Source: Burkholderia lata (GTDB taxonomy: Bacteria > Pseudomonadota > Gammaproteobacteria > Burkholderiales > Burkholderiaceae). Taken from it: 64,000 nucleotides of DNA. Positions 47,564-58,898 of this stretch are shown piece after piece (positions within the stretch are counted from its first letter, which is position 1; every line of letters starts with the position of its first letter). The position numbers and the translations under genes were made by a program. The notes under the pieces were generated by a model. That model was not told where the DNA came from. It searched no databases and saw only the letters and a list, made by a program, of their open reading frames with translations. The stretch covers positions 992,001 to 1,056,000 of the forward strand of contig NC_007509.1 in assembly GCF_000012945.1 (NCBI RefSeq), written 5' to 3'.

Positions 47564-48802
47564 ATGGACACGACTCTTGATTCCGCCACGACCACCCCGG
47601 CCGGCGAAGCCCCGCGCAACCTGCTCGGCCGCCCGGCAACCCGCCATCGAGGCACCGACATCGACGGCGCGACGCTCGAACCCGAAGCGCTGCGCGTGCG
47701 CGATCTCGACCTGAACGCGCTGATCGGCTCAACCACGTTCGAAGGCGCGCTCGCGCACCTGTGGTTCGACGTCGCACCCGGCAGTACCGCTCATCGCGCG
47801 CACGAAACGGCAATCGGCACGCGGCTCGCGGCATTCGCCGACGCGCTGGCGTCCGGCTCGGCCGCGCAATCCGTCGCTGCGGATCTCGGCGCAGCGGGTG
47901 TCGCGCCGGTGTTCGCGGCCGCGTCCGGCCTGCTGCGCGGCTTCGACGACGTGACGGCACGCGTGCACGGCGAAGCGCCGGACGACGCCGATCTCGATAC
48001 GATGCTGCTATGCGCGGCCGCCGCACCGTTCCTGCTGCATGCGGCAATCGAGGGCCGTCCGTTCGTGGCACGCCATGACTCGATCGGCGCATCGCTCGCC
48101 GGTACGTCGAGTCACGCGCAACGCATGCTCGTGCTGACCGGCGCGACGCGCACCGATGCACCGGCGCAAGCCGCGATGGACATGCTGCTCGTCGCGTGGC
48201 ACGCCGGCTTCGGCTACATCACGCCGACCGTGCTTGCGCCGCGTGTCGCGATCGGCACCGGCGTCACGCTCACGCAGGCGATCGCATCCGGTTTTCTCGC
48301 GAGCGGGCCGTCGCACGTCGGCGCCGCGCTCGAGGCGATGCAGTGGCTCGCCGCGCTCGCGCAGTCGGTCCCGGGCGGCACCGGCGCACCGCCTGCCGCG
48401 CTCGCCGCCACCGGACACGCGGCGATCGATGCCACGTTCGACGCGAAACGCACGCTGTACGGCTTCGGCCATCCGCTGTTCGTCGCGGACCCGCGTCCGC
48501 CGCACATGCGCGGCCTCTTCTCGACGCACGGCTTCGACGGCGCCTACGTCACGCTGTTCGACGCGTGTTGCGCCCAAGCCGACGCCCGCCGATCGCTGCG
48601 CCCGAACATCGATTTCCTGACGGCCGCGACGCTGCTCGAACTCGGTGTCGCCGCACCGTCATGGGGCATCGGCGTCGGGCTCGGCGCCCGCATCGCGGCG
48701 ATGGCCGCGCATGCGGTCGAACGCCGCCGCCGCCCGGCTTTCGGCGTCAACAGCGCGACTGCGCGACGGCTGCTGGCCGCCGTGCCGGTCGGCTGGCTGT
48801 GA
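47564..48802 (+). CDS. Citrate synthase-family protein
   Basis: 412 aa. The catalytic triad of citrate synthase can be placed: His in SGPSHVGAALEAM (about 250), His in YGFGHPLFVADPRP (about 303) and Asp in RPNIDFLTAATLLELG (about 350). Sequence is otherwise far from housekeeping GltA. The family condenses acetyl-CoA with a 2-oxoacid or cleaves the product. In this cluster a short or long acyl-CoA/ACP may be condensed with oxaloacetate or a related keto acid, giving a polar multi-carboxylate head; that is inference. It follows the dehydrogenase by 1 base. Confidence 0.82.
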   Translation: MDTTLDSATTTPAGEAPRNLLGRPATRHRGTDIDGATLEPEALRVRDLDLNALIGSTTFEGALAHLWFDVAPGSTAHRAHETAIGTRLAAFADALASGSAAQSVAADLGAAGVAPVFAAASGLLRGFDDVTARVHGEAPDDADLDTMLLCAAAAPFLLHAAIEGRPFVARHDSIGASLAGTSSHAQRMLVLTGATRTDAPAQAAMDMLLVAWHAGFGYITPTVLAPRVAIGTGVTLTQAIASGFLASGPSHVGAALEAMQWLAALAQSVPGGTGAPPAALAATGHAAIDATFDAKRTLYGFGHPLFVADPRPPHMRGLFSTHGFDGAYVTLFDACCAQADARRSLRPNIDFLTAATLLELGVAAPSWGIGVGLGARIAAMAAHAVERRRRPAFGVNSATARRLLAAVPVGWL

Positions 48803-48842
48803 TCCCTTCATCCCTTCGGCACCCTTCTGCAAAAGGAACGTC

Positions 48843-49505
48843 ATGCTGCTCAAGAACCTGCGCCCGGCGAACGACTACGATCGCTTCGCCACCGAAACGC
48901 TCGAACCGTGGGACCTGCTGTTCATCAGCCGCATCCGCCAGCTTGCGCGCGGGATGACGCCCGGCGTGATCGCCGACATCGGCACGGCCACCGGCGTCGT
49001 GCCGGTGCGGCTCGCGACCGATCCGGCGATGCGCGGCTGGCGCTACGTCGGCATCGACCTCGATCCGGCGATGCTCGACGAAGGCCGCCCGCGCATCCAC
49101 GAACTCGATCTCGACGACACGATCGAGATGCGCGTCGGCGACGCGCTCGCGCTGCCGTTCGACGACGGCACGCTGACGATGGCGGTCGGCCGCGCGACGC
49201 TGCACCACCTGCCTGACAAGGCGTTGAGCCTCACCGAGATGTATCGCGTGCTGGAACCGGGCGGCATCGCGCTCGTGCACGACATGCGCCGCGACGCGCC
49301 GCAGCACCTGCTCGACCGCTTCACCGCGATGCGCGCCGCCGCCGACTATCCGCCGACCCACGTCGAGGAAAAGATCACGCTCGACGAAGCGCATGCGCTC
49401 GTCGCCGAAGCCGGTCTCGCGGAAGTCGCGTCGATCTACAGCCCGAGCGCCGGGCTCGGCGCGCTCGGCTTCGAGATCCTGCTGAAGAAACCGGCGCTGG
49501 CCTGA
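48843..49505 (+). CDS. SAM-dependent methyltransferase, class I
   Basis: 220 aa. Motif I VIADIGTATGVVPVRLA (about 42-58), acidic motif II YVGIDLDPAML, motif post-II MRVGDALALPFDDGTLTMAVGRATLHHL. UbiE/Methyltransf_11 type fold. AAAAGGAA precedes the ATG. Likely methylates the carboxylate, hydroxyl or nitrogen of the cluster product. Confidence 0.9.
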   Translation: MLLKNLRPANDYDRFATETLEPWDLLFISRIRQLARGMTPGVIADIGTATGVVPVRLATDPAMRGWRYVGIDLDPAMLDEGRPRIHELDLDDTIEMRVGDALALPFDDGTLTMAVGRATLHHLPDKALSLTEMYRVLEPGGIALVHDMRRDAPQHLLDRFTAMRAAADYPPTHVEEKITLDEAHALVAEAGLAEVASIYSPSAGLGALGFEILLKKPALA

Positions 49506-49508
49506 GTG

Positions 49509-50582
49509 ATGACCGACCTCGCCTTCCTCGCCGCGCACGCCGCCGCACGGCTCGGCGCCGACGACGTGCACTGCTCGGCGGTCGCGTCCGGCGCGACGCT
49601 GCCGCTGTGCGTGACGCCGCGCAGCGCCGAACTCGCGACCTCGCCGGAGATGTTCGTCGCGTGGTACCGCTCGCGGCTCGACACGATCGACACGCTGCTC
49701 GACGCGTGCGGCGCGCTGCTGTGGCGCGGCTTCGCGGTGCCCGACACCGCCGCGTTCGGCTGCCTTGGCTCGCTGTATCCGGCGCACGCGAACGGCTACA
49801 CCGCGGGCGCCGCGCCGCGCAAGCAGATCGACGGCCAGGTGTACGAGTCGACCCGCATGCCGCCGCCGTTCAAGATCGGGCTGCATCAGGAGATGGCCTA
49901 CATGCCCGCGTTCCCGCGCCTCGTCGCGTTCTATTGCCGGCAGCCGGCCGATGCGGGCGGCGAGACGCCGATCTGCGACATGCGGCGCGTGACGGCGCGC
50001 GTGCCGGCCGCGCTGCGCGAACGATTCGCCGAACGCGGCGTGATGTACCTGCGCAATTTCGCGGCGCCCGGCGAGCGCGCGGACGGCCTCGCCGCCAATC
50101 CGGGCATGCCGTTCGCCGAATACCACCGGCCGTGGGATGACGCATTCGGCACGAGCGAGCGCGACGAGGTCGAGCGGCTGTGCGCGGAACGCGGCGTCGG
50201 CTGCCGCTGGCTCGACGACGGCAGCGTGACCGTGTCGCACGTCGGCAGCGCGCTGCGCGCGCATCCGCGCACCGGCGAAACCGTGTGGTTCAACCAGGCG
50301 AGTGCGCAGCATCCGAACCCGCGCTCGATGGGCGAGCTCAGTTACCGCTACCTGCAGCGCATGTACGGCGGGCGCGCCGCGTTCCCGTACGAGATCCGCT
50401 ATGGCGACGGGTCGCCGATGCCGTTCGACGATCTCGTCGCGATCTACGACGCGTTCGACGACGAGGAGCTTGCGTTCCCGTGGCACGTCGGCGACGTGCT
50501 CGTCGTCGACAACATGCTGGTCGCGCACGGCCGCAACCCGTACCGGGGCGCGCGCGACACGCAGGTCATGCTGTTCGACTGA
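49509..50582 (+). CDS. Fe(II)/2-oxoglutarate oxygenase (TauD/AsnO-like)
   Basis: 357 aa. GALLWRGFAVPD near the N-terminus, metal triad HQE (His126, Glu128) and His in VDNMLVAHGRNPYRG (about 345), with the 2-oxoglutarate Arg in RGARDTQVM. ADAGGETPICD completes the family pattern. The HxE variant of the triad and the surrounding sequence are like amino-acid hydroxylases such as AsnO, VioC and SyrP rather than taurine dioxygenase. A hydroxylated amino acid or acid building block is therefore plausible. GTG three bases upstream is an alternative start. Confidence 0.88.
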   Translation: MTDLAFLAAHAAARLGADDVHCSAVASGATLPLCVTPRSAELATSPEMFVAWYRSRLDTIDTLLDACGALLWRGFAVPDTAAFGCLGSLYPAHANGYTAGAAPRKQIDGQVYESTRMPPPFKIGLHQEMAYMPAFPRLVAFYCRQPADAGGETPICDMRRVTARVPAALRERFAERGVMYLRNFAAPGERADGLAANPGMPFAEYHRPWDDAFGTSERDEVERLCAERGVGCRWLDDGSVTVSHVGSALRAHPRTGETVWFNQASAQHPNPRSMGELSYRYLQRMYGGRAAFPYEIRYGDGSPMPFDDLVAIYDAFDDEELAFPWHVGDVLVVDNMLVAHGRNPYRGARDTQVMLFD

Positions 50583-50595
50583 CGGGATGCCGACG

Positions 50596-51609
50596 ATGAA
50601 CCCCTCGTTCCTCGCTTCCGTGCGCGCGATGGTCGGCCCGCACACTGCATTCGACCGGCCGCAGCGCTCGGGCACGCAGCCGCTGCCCGATGCGCACGCG
50701 CCCGGCGCGGCGCTCGGCGCACGCGCGATCGACGTCGCGGCCGGCGATTTCCGTTTTTCCGCGCGGCATGTGCGGTTCCGGCTCGGCGCGATCACCGCGA
50801 TCGTCGGGCCGAACGGCTCCGGCAAGACCACGCTGCTCGAAACGCTGCTCGGCTTCCGGCGCGGCGGCACCGACGTGCGCGTGCTCGACGTGCCGGCCAC
50901 CCGCTTCATGCGCGATACGCCGTCGCTGCGGCGCATCGGCGCACAATTGCAGAAGGTCGAATATCCCGACCATCTCCGCGTGTCGGAGATCGTCGCGCTG
51001 CACCGCGCGATGTACGTGCGCGCGGACGCCGCGGTCACGGATGCGCTCGGCATCGCCGAACTGCTCGACAAGCCGTGTCGCGCGCTGTCGAAGGGGCAAC
51101 GCCAGCGCGTCGATCTCTACGTCGCGCTCGCGCACCGGCCCGAACTGGCCGTGCTCGACGAACCGTTCACCGGCCTCGACCGTCGTTATGCGGGTGTCGT
51201 GATCGACCTGCTGCGCCACCGTGCGCACGGCGCGAGCGTCGCGATGATCTGCCACGCCGAGGAAGAACTCGCCGTCGTCGACGATCTCGTATGGGTGCGT
51301 GACGGCGGCGTGCGCTACCAGGGCGACAAGGACGCGCTGCGTGCCGAACTCGTCGGCGAAGCGCGCGCGGTCCTGCATTGCCGCGACGAAGCCGACGCGC
51401 GTGCGTTGCGCAAGCGGCTCGCCGCGCTGCCGGGCGTGACCGGCGTGCGCGTGTCGGCCGCGCATGTCGTCGAGGTGTTCGGCGATGCGACGCTGCATCC
51501 GAACGTGCACCGGATCGTCGGCGAACAGGGCATCCAGCATCTCGCGCTCGCGCCGAGCACGCCGGGCGACCTGCTGCGCCTCTGTACCGAGGGCCCTTCC
51601 CATGACTAA
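50596..51609 (+). CDS. ABC transporter ATPase (ABC-2 exporter type)
   Basis: 337 aa. Walker A IVGPNGSGKTT, signature LSKGQRQRVDLYVAL (Gly-Gly replaced by Lys-Gly), Walker B LAVLDEPFTGLD, and H-loop reduced to ICHAEEE. The first 40 residues and the C-terminal 85 residues are extensions; the C-terminal part (VLHCRDEADARALRKRLAALPGVTGV) resembles the DrrA/CcmA-type regulatory tail. ATG at 50587 is an alternative start. It overlaps the permease by 8 bp. Confidence 0.9.
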   Translation: MNPSFLASVRAMVGPHTAFDRPQRSGTQPLPDAHAPGAALGARAIDVAAGDFRFSARHVRFRLGAITAIVGPNGSGKTTLLETLLGFRRGGTDVRVLDVPATRFMRDTPSLRRIGAQLQKVEYPDHLRVSEIVALHRAMYVRADAAVTDALGIAELLDKPCRALSKGQRQRVDLYVALAHRPELAVLDEPFTGLDRRYAGVVIDLLRHRAHGASVAMICHAEEELAVVDDLVWVRDGGVRYQGDKDALRAELVGEARAVLHCRDEADARALRKRLAALPGVTGVRVSAAHVVEVFGDATLHPNVHRIVGEQGIQHLALAPSTPGDLLRLCTEGPSHD

Positions 51610-52681
51610 GGTGTTCCTGATTCTCGTGCGCAACGAGCTGCTCGGCTACCTGCGCAGCCGTTCGTCGCTGTTCTGGACGCTCGTGTTCCCGGTGTTTCTG
51701 CTGAGCGTGATGCTGTTCGCGTTCGGCGGATCGGGTTCGCTCGGCACGGCAGACATCGCGTTCGACGTACCCGGCGGCGCGACGCCGTACAGTCGCGCGT
51801 GCGAAGCGCAGATCGTCGCGAGCCTCACGCACAGCGACACGGTGAAGGCGACGTTCGACGGCCGCGGCGCGGCGGCCGATCGCGTGACCGTCGTGCTCGG
51901 CGCCGACGAGCGCACGCCGACGACGATCCGCTACGACTTCAACGGTTCGCTCGCGGTCAAGGCCGCGTCGCGCGTGGTCGAGATCGCGCTCGCGCGCTGC
52001 GCCGCGCAGCGGCTCGGGCTGCCCGCCGCGCAGGCCCGCTTCGAGAACGCGGCACCCGCGCGCCGCCCGTTCGACTATGGCGCATTTTTCGCGACCGGCA
52101 TTCTCGTGATGGCCTTCATGGCGATCGGCCTAAACTCGACGACGACCGCGATCGCGTCGCTGCGCGAACGCAATACGTTCAAGCTGTATGTGTGCTTTCC
52201 CGTCTCGCGCGGCGTGTTCCTCGCCGCGCTGATCGTCGCGCGGATGATCATGATGGCGCTGTCGGCGCTCGTGCTGCTGACGGTCGCACGCGTCGCGTTC
52301 GGCATCGCGCTGCCGATCGCGACGCCGGACGGGCTGCGTGCGTTGCCGATCGTGCTGCTCGGCGCGGCGATGGTGCTCAGCATCGGCGTGCTGCTCGCGA
52401 GCCGCACCAAGTCGCTGGCCGCCGCCGAACTCGCGTGCAACGTCACCTACTACCCGCTGCTGTTCTTCAGCGACCTGACGATCCCGATGCACGACGCACC
52501 GGCCTGGCTGAAGTCGGTGCTCGCGTTCCTGCCGACCAACCAGTTCGCGGTCGCGCTGCGCGGCGCGCTGGTCGACGGCGCCCCGTATGCGCAGCTCGCG
52601 CCGCAACTGCTCGGCATGACCGCGAGCACGGCGCTGTTCCTGTTCGCCGCCGCGCGGCTGTTCCGCTGGCACGACGCGTAA
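51602..52681 (+). CDS. ABC-2 type permease
   Basis: 359 aa. One N-terminal helix (LFWTLVFPVFLLSVMLFAFGG), a soluble extracytoplasmic domain (about 45-155), and five C-terminal helices with FLPTNQFAVALRGALVDG near the end, as in drug and polysaccharide ABC-2 exporters (YhhJ/DrrB type). Together with the ATPase it is the second export system in the cluster. Confidence 0.9.
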   Translation: MTKVFLILVRNELLGYLRSRSSLFWTLVFPVFLLSVMLFAFGGSGSLGTADIAFDVPGGATPYSRACEAQIVASLTHSDTVKATFDGRGAAADRVTVVLGADERTPTTIRYDFNGSLAVKAASRVVEIALARCAAQRLGLPAAQARFENAAPARRPFDYGAFFATGILVMAFMAIGLNSTTTAIASLRERNTFKLYVCFPVSRGVFLAALIVARMIMMALSALVLLTVARVAFGIALPIATPDGLRALPIVLLGAAMVLSIGVLLASRTKSLAAAELACNVTYYPLLFFSDLTIPMHDAPAWLKSVLAFLPTNQFAVALRGALVDGAPYAQLAPQLLGMTASTALFLFAAARLFRWHDA

Positions 52682-52739
52682 CACCGCACCGTGTCCGATG
52701 TTTCGACGTTACGACGTTTCGACGAAGGAGAATCCCCCG

Positions 52740-53282
52740 ATGAAATCGAGCAATCCCATCACTGACTACCTGCTGCACGCGAGCAACTTCCTGCCGGCGA
52801 TCGTGTTCCTGTTCTACGGCCGGCTCGGCCCCGAACAGCCGGACGTACGCTGGACGCACGCGTTCCTGATCGGCGGCGTGCTCGCGCTCGTGCACGGCGC
52901 ATGGCTGATCCGCCGCGCGGACCGCAACAGCATTGCGATCGGCGTCGACCTGTTCCTCGTGATCGGCGCGGTGCTGGCACTCGTGTCGCCGACAGGTAGC
53001 CGTTTGTGGGGCGAGGAACTCGGGCCGGCCGCGATGCTCGTCTGCGTGCTGGTCGTCGGCATCGTGCATACCGCGTGGTCGGAAGGCGGTTTCGTCGACG
53101 GCGCGTTCGTCGACCACGGACGCGTGCGTTCGCTGTCGATCGTGCTGCTCGCGGTCACCGTCGTCGCGCTCGCGGTGTCGATCACGATGCGCCACAGCCC
53201 GCTGTGGGGCGGCGTCGTGCCGCTGATCGCGCTGGTCGTCGTGCGCGGCCGCCTGCGCAAGCAGCTCGTGCGGGCCGGCTGA
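52740..53282 (+). CDS. Small integral membrane protein
   Basis: 180 aa with five or six hydrophobic helices (FLPAIVFLFYG; AFLIGGVLALVHGAWLI; SIAIGVDLFLVIGAVLALV; AAMLVCVLVVGIVHTAW; LSIVLLAVTVVALAVSI). AAGGAGAA precedes the ATG. No named family recognised. Its place between exporter and oxidase genes suggests a membrane-bound role in tailoring or export. Confidence 0.8.
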   Translation: MKSSNPITDYLLHASNFLPAIVFLFYGRLGPEQPDVRWTHAFLIGGVLALVHGAWLIRRADRNSIAIGVDLFLVIGAVLALVSPTGSRLWGEELGPAAMLVCVLVVGIVHTAWSEGGFVDGAFVDHGRVRSLSIVLLAVTVVALAVSITMRHSPLWGGVVPLIALVVVRGRLRKQLVRAG

Positions 53283-53284
53283 CG

Positions 53285-54703
53285 ATGAGCGCGCTGCCCG
53301 ACCGCGCCGCGCAGCGGCATGCGCTCGCCGCGACGCTCGGCGACGGCTGGCTCGACGGTGCATCTTCTGACGCGTGTTCTTCGTATGTAACGGATGTGGC
53401 ACTCCACGGCGGCATCGCGCTCGGCGTCGCGCGGCCGGCCTCGACCGCCGACACGAGCGCGCTCGCGCGGGTCGCCGTCGCGCACCGCATCGCGCTCGTC
53501 GCGCAGGGCGCGCGCACCGGGCTCGTCGGCGCCGCGGTGCCCGATCGCAGCGGCACGCAATGCGTGGTGTCGTTCGACCGGATGCGCACCGTGCGCGCGT
53601 TCGATGCGGCGAATCGCAGCATCACGGTCGAAGCCGGCGCGCGGCTGTCGGACATCAACCGCGTGGCGGCCGAAGCCGGCCTCTGCCTGCCGATCGACCT
53701 CGGCAGCGATCCGTCGGCCGGCGGCCTCGTCGGCGCCAACGCGGGCGGCAGCCGCCTGATCAAGTACGGCGACGTGCGCCGCAACGTGCTCGGCGTCGAA
53801 GTCGTGCTCGCCGACGCGGCGGGTACCGTGATCGACGCGCTCGCGCCGCTGCGCAAGCGCAACACGGGCTTCGACGTCACGCAATGCTTCATCGGCGCGA
53901 ACGGCGCCAACGGGCTCGTGACGGCCGTGTCGTTCGCGCTCGCGCCGCTCGAACGGTCGTCGTGCGCGGCGTTCGTTGCGTTTGCGTCGTACGACGCGGC
54001 GCTCGCCGGCCTGCTCGCGTTCGAGCGTGCGTTCGGCGAGATGCTGTCGGCGTTTGAATTCATGTCGGCGGCGGCCGTCGGCTGCGTCGCCGCCGCGTAT
54101 CCCGCGGCGCGCATTCCGTTCGAAGCCGACGCTGCCGCATGCTACGCGCTTGTCGAGATCGCGACCGGCATGCCGGGGCTCGATGCGCTGCTCGAGGAAC
54201 GCACGATCGCGACGCTCGACGCGCTGGCGAGCGAGCGCGTAGTGCTCGACGCCGCCTGCGCACCGGCCGAACGATTCTGGCGGATCCGCGACGCACTGCC
54301 GGCCGCGGTTGCGCAGGACGGCCTTCCGCTGTCGTTCGACGTGTCGTTTCCGCGCGGCGCACTGGCTGCTTTCGTCACCGATGCCGAGCAGTGGCTCGCA
54401 GCCGCGCATCCGTCACTGCGCTGTCACACGTTCGGCCATTTCGGCGACGGCGGCTGCCATCTCGTCGTGTCGATCCCGCACGCCAGTGCGGACCGCTACG
54501 GGCCGCTGCAGCAGGTGGCGCTGCGCGGCGCGCTGTACGACCGCGTGGTGCGGGCCGGAGGCTGCTTCAGCGCCGAGCATGGCGTCGGGCCGGTCAACGT
54601 CGCGTACTACCGCAAGCATGTGCCGGCCGCACAACGGCAGGTCGCCGCCGCTATCCAGCATGCCGTCGACCCGCTGGGTCTGATCGGGCGTGTCCGCTAT
54701 TGA
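53285..54703 (+). CDS. FAD-linked oxidase (GlcD / D-2-hydroxyacid dehydrogenase type)
   Basis: 472 aa. FAD-binding PCMH domain: VAQGARTGLVGAAVP, then DPSAGGLVGANAGGSRLIKYGDVRRNVLGVEVVL; C-terminal cap with the metal/active-site motif HTFGHFGDGGCHLVVSIP and SAEHGVGPVN. These are marks of D-lactate and D-2-hydroxyglutarate dehydrogenases, which oxidise 2-hydroxyacids to 2-oxoacids. It starts 2 bases after the membrane protein gene. From memory AfcF of B. cenocepacia is an FAD-dependent oxidase at the end of the cluster, which fits this gene. Confidence 0.9.
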   Translation: MSALPDRAAQRHALAATLGDGWLDGASSDACSSYVTDVALHGGIALGVARPASTADTSALARVAVAHRIALVAQGARTGLVGAAVPDRSGTQCVVSFDRMRTVRAFDAANRSITVEAGARLSDINRVAAEAGLCLPIDLGSDPSAGGLVGANAGGSRLIKYGDVRRNVLGVEVVLADAAGTVIDALAPLRKRNTGFDVTQCFIGANGANGLVTAVSFALAPLERSSCAAFVAFASYDAALAGLLAFERAFGEMLSAFEFMSAAAVGCVAAAYPAARIPFEADAAACYALVEIATGMPGLDALLEERTIATLDALASERVVLDAACAPAERFWRIRDALPAAVAQDGLPLSFDVSFPRGALAAFVTDAEQWLAAAHPSLRCHTFGHFGDGGCHLVVSIPHASADRYGPLQQVALRGALYDRVVRAGGCFSAEHGVGPVNVAYYRKHVPAAQRQVAAAIQHAVDPLGLIGRVRY

Positions 54704-54735
54704 TGCGCCGTTGCGCGGCGCCACGGAGAATTCGC

Positions 54736-54978
54736 ATGATCCTTCGACATCCGCCCGGCCCGGGTACCGCCTCCGAACCGGATGCCGACCCGCCGTACTC
54801 CGGCATCCCGGCCACGCTGCCCGCCTCGGGGGTCGTGGTCAACGTGCGAGGGGTGGCGTACGTGATCCAGCTGCCGCCGCGCGATCATGCGCGCCCGGCG
54901 CTGTGGCGCGAACTTGAGGATTGGCGCGACGACCGGTCGGCGGGCGGCAACGGCGAGCCGGAGGCGCGGCAGGATTGA
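54736..54978 (+). CDS. Small protein of unknown function at the operon end
   Basis: 80 aa from MILRHPPGPGTASEPD, with GGAGAA five bases upstream of the ATG. The middle ASGVVVNVRGVAYVIQLPPRDHARPALWRELEDW could form a small beta-hairpin and helix; both ends look disordered. It follows the FAD oxidase by 32 bp and precedes the terminator, so it is probably co-transcribed. No family recognised. Confidence 0.6.
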   Translation: MILRHPPGPGTASEPDADPPYSGIPATLPASGVVVNVRGVAYVIQLPPRDHARPALWRELEDWRDDRSAGGNGEPEARQD

Positions 54979-55018
54979 GCGTTCCGGTGCGTTGAAAGGC
55001 CACCGCAGAAACGACCGC

Positions 55019-55048
55019 GGCGCCGGACAACCTCGGTCGTCCGGCGCC
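55019..55048. terminator. Bidirectional terminator after the afc-like operon
   Basis: GGCGCCGGAC, a 10-base loop, GTCCGGCGCC: a perfect 10-bp stem between the end of the plus-strand operon (54978) and the end of the TRAP permease gene (55077, minus). No T tract. Confidence 0.75.
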
Positions 55049-55076
55049 ACGTCGGGCGAAGCACGCGATTCGACGA

Positions 55077-56429
55077 TCAGAACACCGCGTGCCCGCTGAT
55101 CAGGCTCGGCAGCCAGGTCGAGAAGAACGGCAGGTACGTGACGATGTTGATCGCACTGAAAATCGCGAGGTAGTACGGCCACGCCATCTTCGTGGTCTCG
55201 CCGATCGACACGTTGCCGATCGCGCAGCCGACGAACTGCACTGACCCGATCGGCGGGTGCACGAGGCCGAGCGAGCAGTTCAGCAGCAGCATGATCCCGA
55301 ACTGCACCGGCCCGACGCCGCACGCCATCGCAATCGGCAGGAACAGCGGCGTCGTGATCAGGATGTGCGCGGCCATGTCGACGAACGTGCCGAGGAACAC
55401 CTGGATGATGTTGATGTACAGCAGCATCAGCCATGGCGCGGCGGTCGACTGCTTCAGCAGCCCTTCGATCGCATCCGGAATCTCCAGGTACGACATCTGG
55501 AAGCGCAGCATGTTGGACACCGCGATCAGCAGCAGCACGACGCCCGTCGTGCGCGCCGCATGCGACAGCGCGCGGCGCAGCTTCGCGGCCGTCAGCGTAC
55601 GGTAGACGACCGCGGTCAGCACCAGCGAGTACACGACGGCGATCGCGGCCGCTTCGGTCGCGGTGGCGATCCCCTTCGCGACGCACACGAGGATGATCGC
55701 GATCACCATCAGGCCGGGCACCGCGCCGACGAAGCTGCGCAGCACCGCATACCAGCCGGGGAACGCCGGCAGCGCGGACGAACCGTCTTCACGGCGCGGA
55801 TAGCCGTGACGCACGGCCTGCCAGTATGCGGCGGCGAGCACGAAGCCCATCACCCACAACACCGGCAGCAGCCCCGAGAACAGCAGGTCGCCGATCGACA
55901 CGCCGCTCACCGGCTGGCCGTGCAGCATCCCGGTGATGCCCTGCGCGGCGAACGCGTAGATGATCATGTTGGTCGACGTCGGCATCAGCGCGCCGGCGAG
56001 CGACGCATGCGTCGTCACGTTGACCGCGTACGCGGCGCTGTAGCCTTCGCGCTTCATCAGCGGAATCACCACGCCGCCCATCGCCGACGTATCGGCGGTC
56101 GGCGAGCCCGACACGCCGCCGAACAGCGTGCAGGCGACGACGTTCGCCATCCCGAGGCCGCCGCGGAAGTGGCCGACGGTCGCCTGCGCGAAGCGCAGGA
56201 TCCGGTCCGCGATGCCGCCGTGCAGCATCAGTTCGCCGGAGAAGATGAAGAACGGCACCGCGAGGAACGAGAACGCATTCATCCCCGAGATCATGGCCTG
56301 CATCGCGGTCGCGATCGGCAAGCCTTCGACCATATAGGTCAGCACGCAGGCTATCCCGAGCGCGAACGACACGGGCACGCCCAGCACGAGGAAAATCAGA
56401 AAACTGACGGACAGGATCGCGAGTTCCAT
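55077..56429 (-). CDS. dctM: TRAP transporter large permease (DctM)
   Basis: 450 aa, about twelve helices. Typical DctM sequences: FAQATVGHFRGGLGMANVVACTLFGGVSGSPTADTSAMG and TTHASLAGALMPTSTNMIIYAF, and the C-terminal GLVHPPIGSVQFVGCAIG loop. It is the ion-coupled transport subunit. Starts 4 bp after dctQ. Confidence 0.95.
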   Translation of the reverse strand: MELAILSVSFLIFLVLGVPVSFALGIACVLTYMVEGLPIATAMQAMISGMNAFSFLAVPFFIFSGELMLHGGIADRILRFAQATVGHFRGGLGMANVVACTLFGGVSGSPTADTSAMGGVVIPLMKREGYSAAYAVNVTTHASLAGALMPTSTNMIIYAFAAQGITGMLHGQPVSGVSIGDLLFSGLLPVLWVMGFVLAAAYWQAVRHGYPRREDGSSALPAFPGWYAVLRSFVGAVPGLMVIAIILVCVAKGIATATEAAAIAVVYSLVLTAVVYRTLTAAKLRRALSHAARTTGVVLLLIAVSNMLRFQMSYLEIPDAIEGLLKQSTAAPWLMLLYINIIQVFLGTFVDMAAHILITTPLFLPIAMACGVGPVQFGIMLLLNCSLGLVHPPIGSVQFVGCAIGNVSIGETTKMAWPYYLAIFSAINIVTYLPFFSTWLPSLISGHAVF

Positions 56430-56433
56430 GGCG

Positions 56434-58898
<2,465 letters not shown>

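Noticed and set aside
45214-47736. 840-aa open frame on the minus strand
   Set aside because: Antisense shadow of the KAS III-like and acyl-CoA dehydrogenase genes; Arg/Ala/His-rich translation typical of GC-rich antisense frames.
48747-51071. 774-aa open frame on the minus strand
   Set aside because: Antisense to methyltransferase, oxygenase and ABC genes with clear motifs.
28931-54978. Polyyne (caryoynencin/cepacin) cluster or fragin (ham) cluster
   Set aside because: Acyl-AMP ligase, ACP and desaturase recall polyynes, but the run of several adjacent desaturases, thioesterase and rubredoxin are missing; fragin requires an NRPS, absent here.
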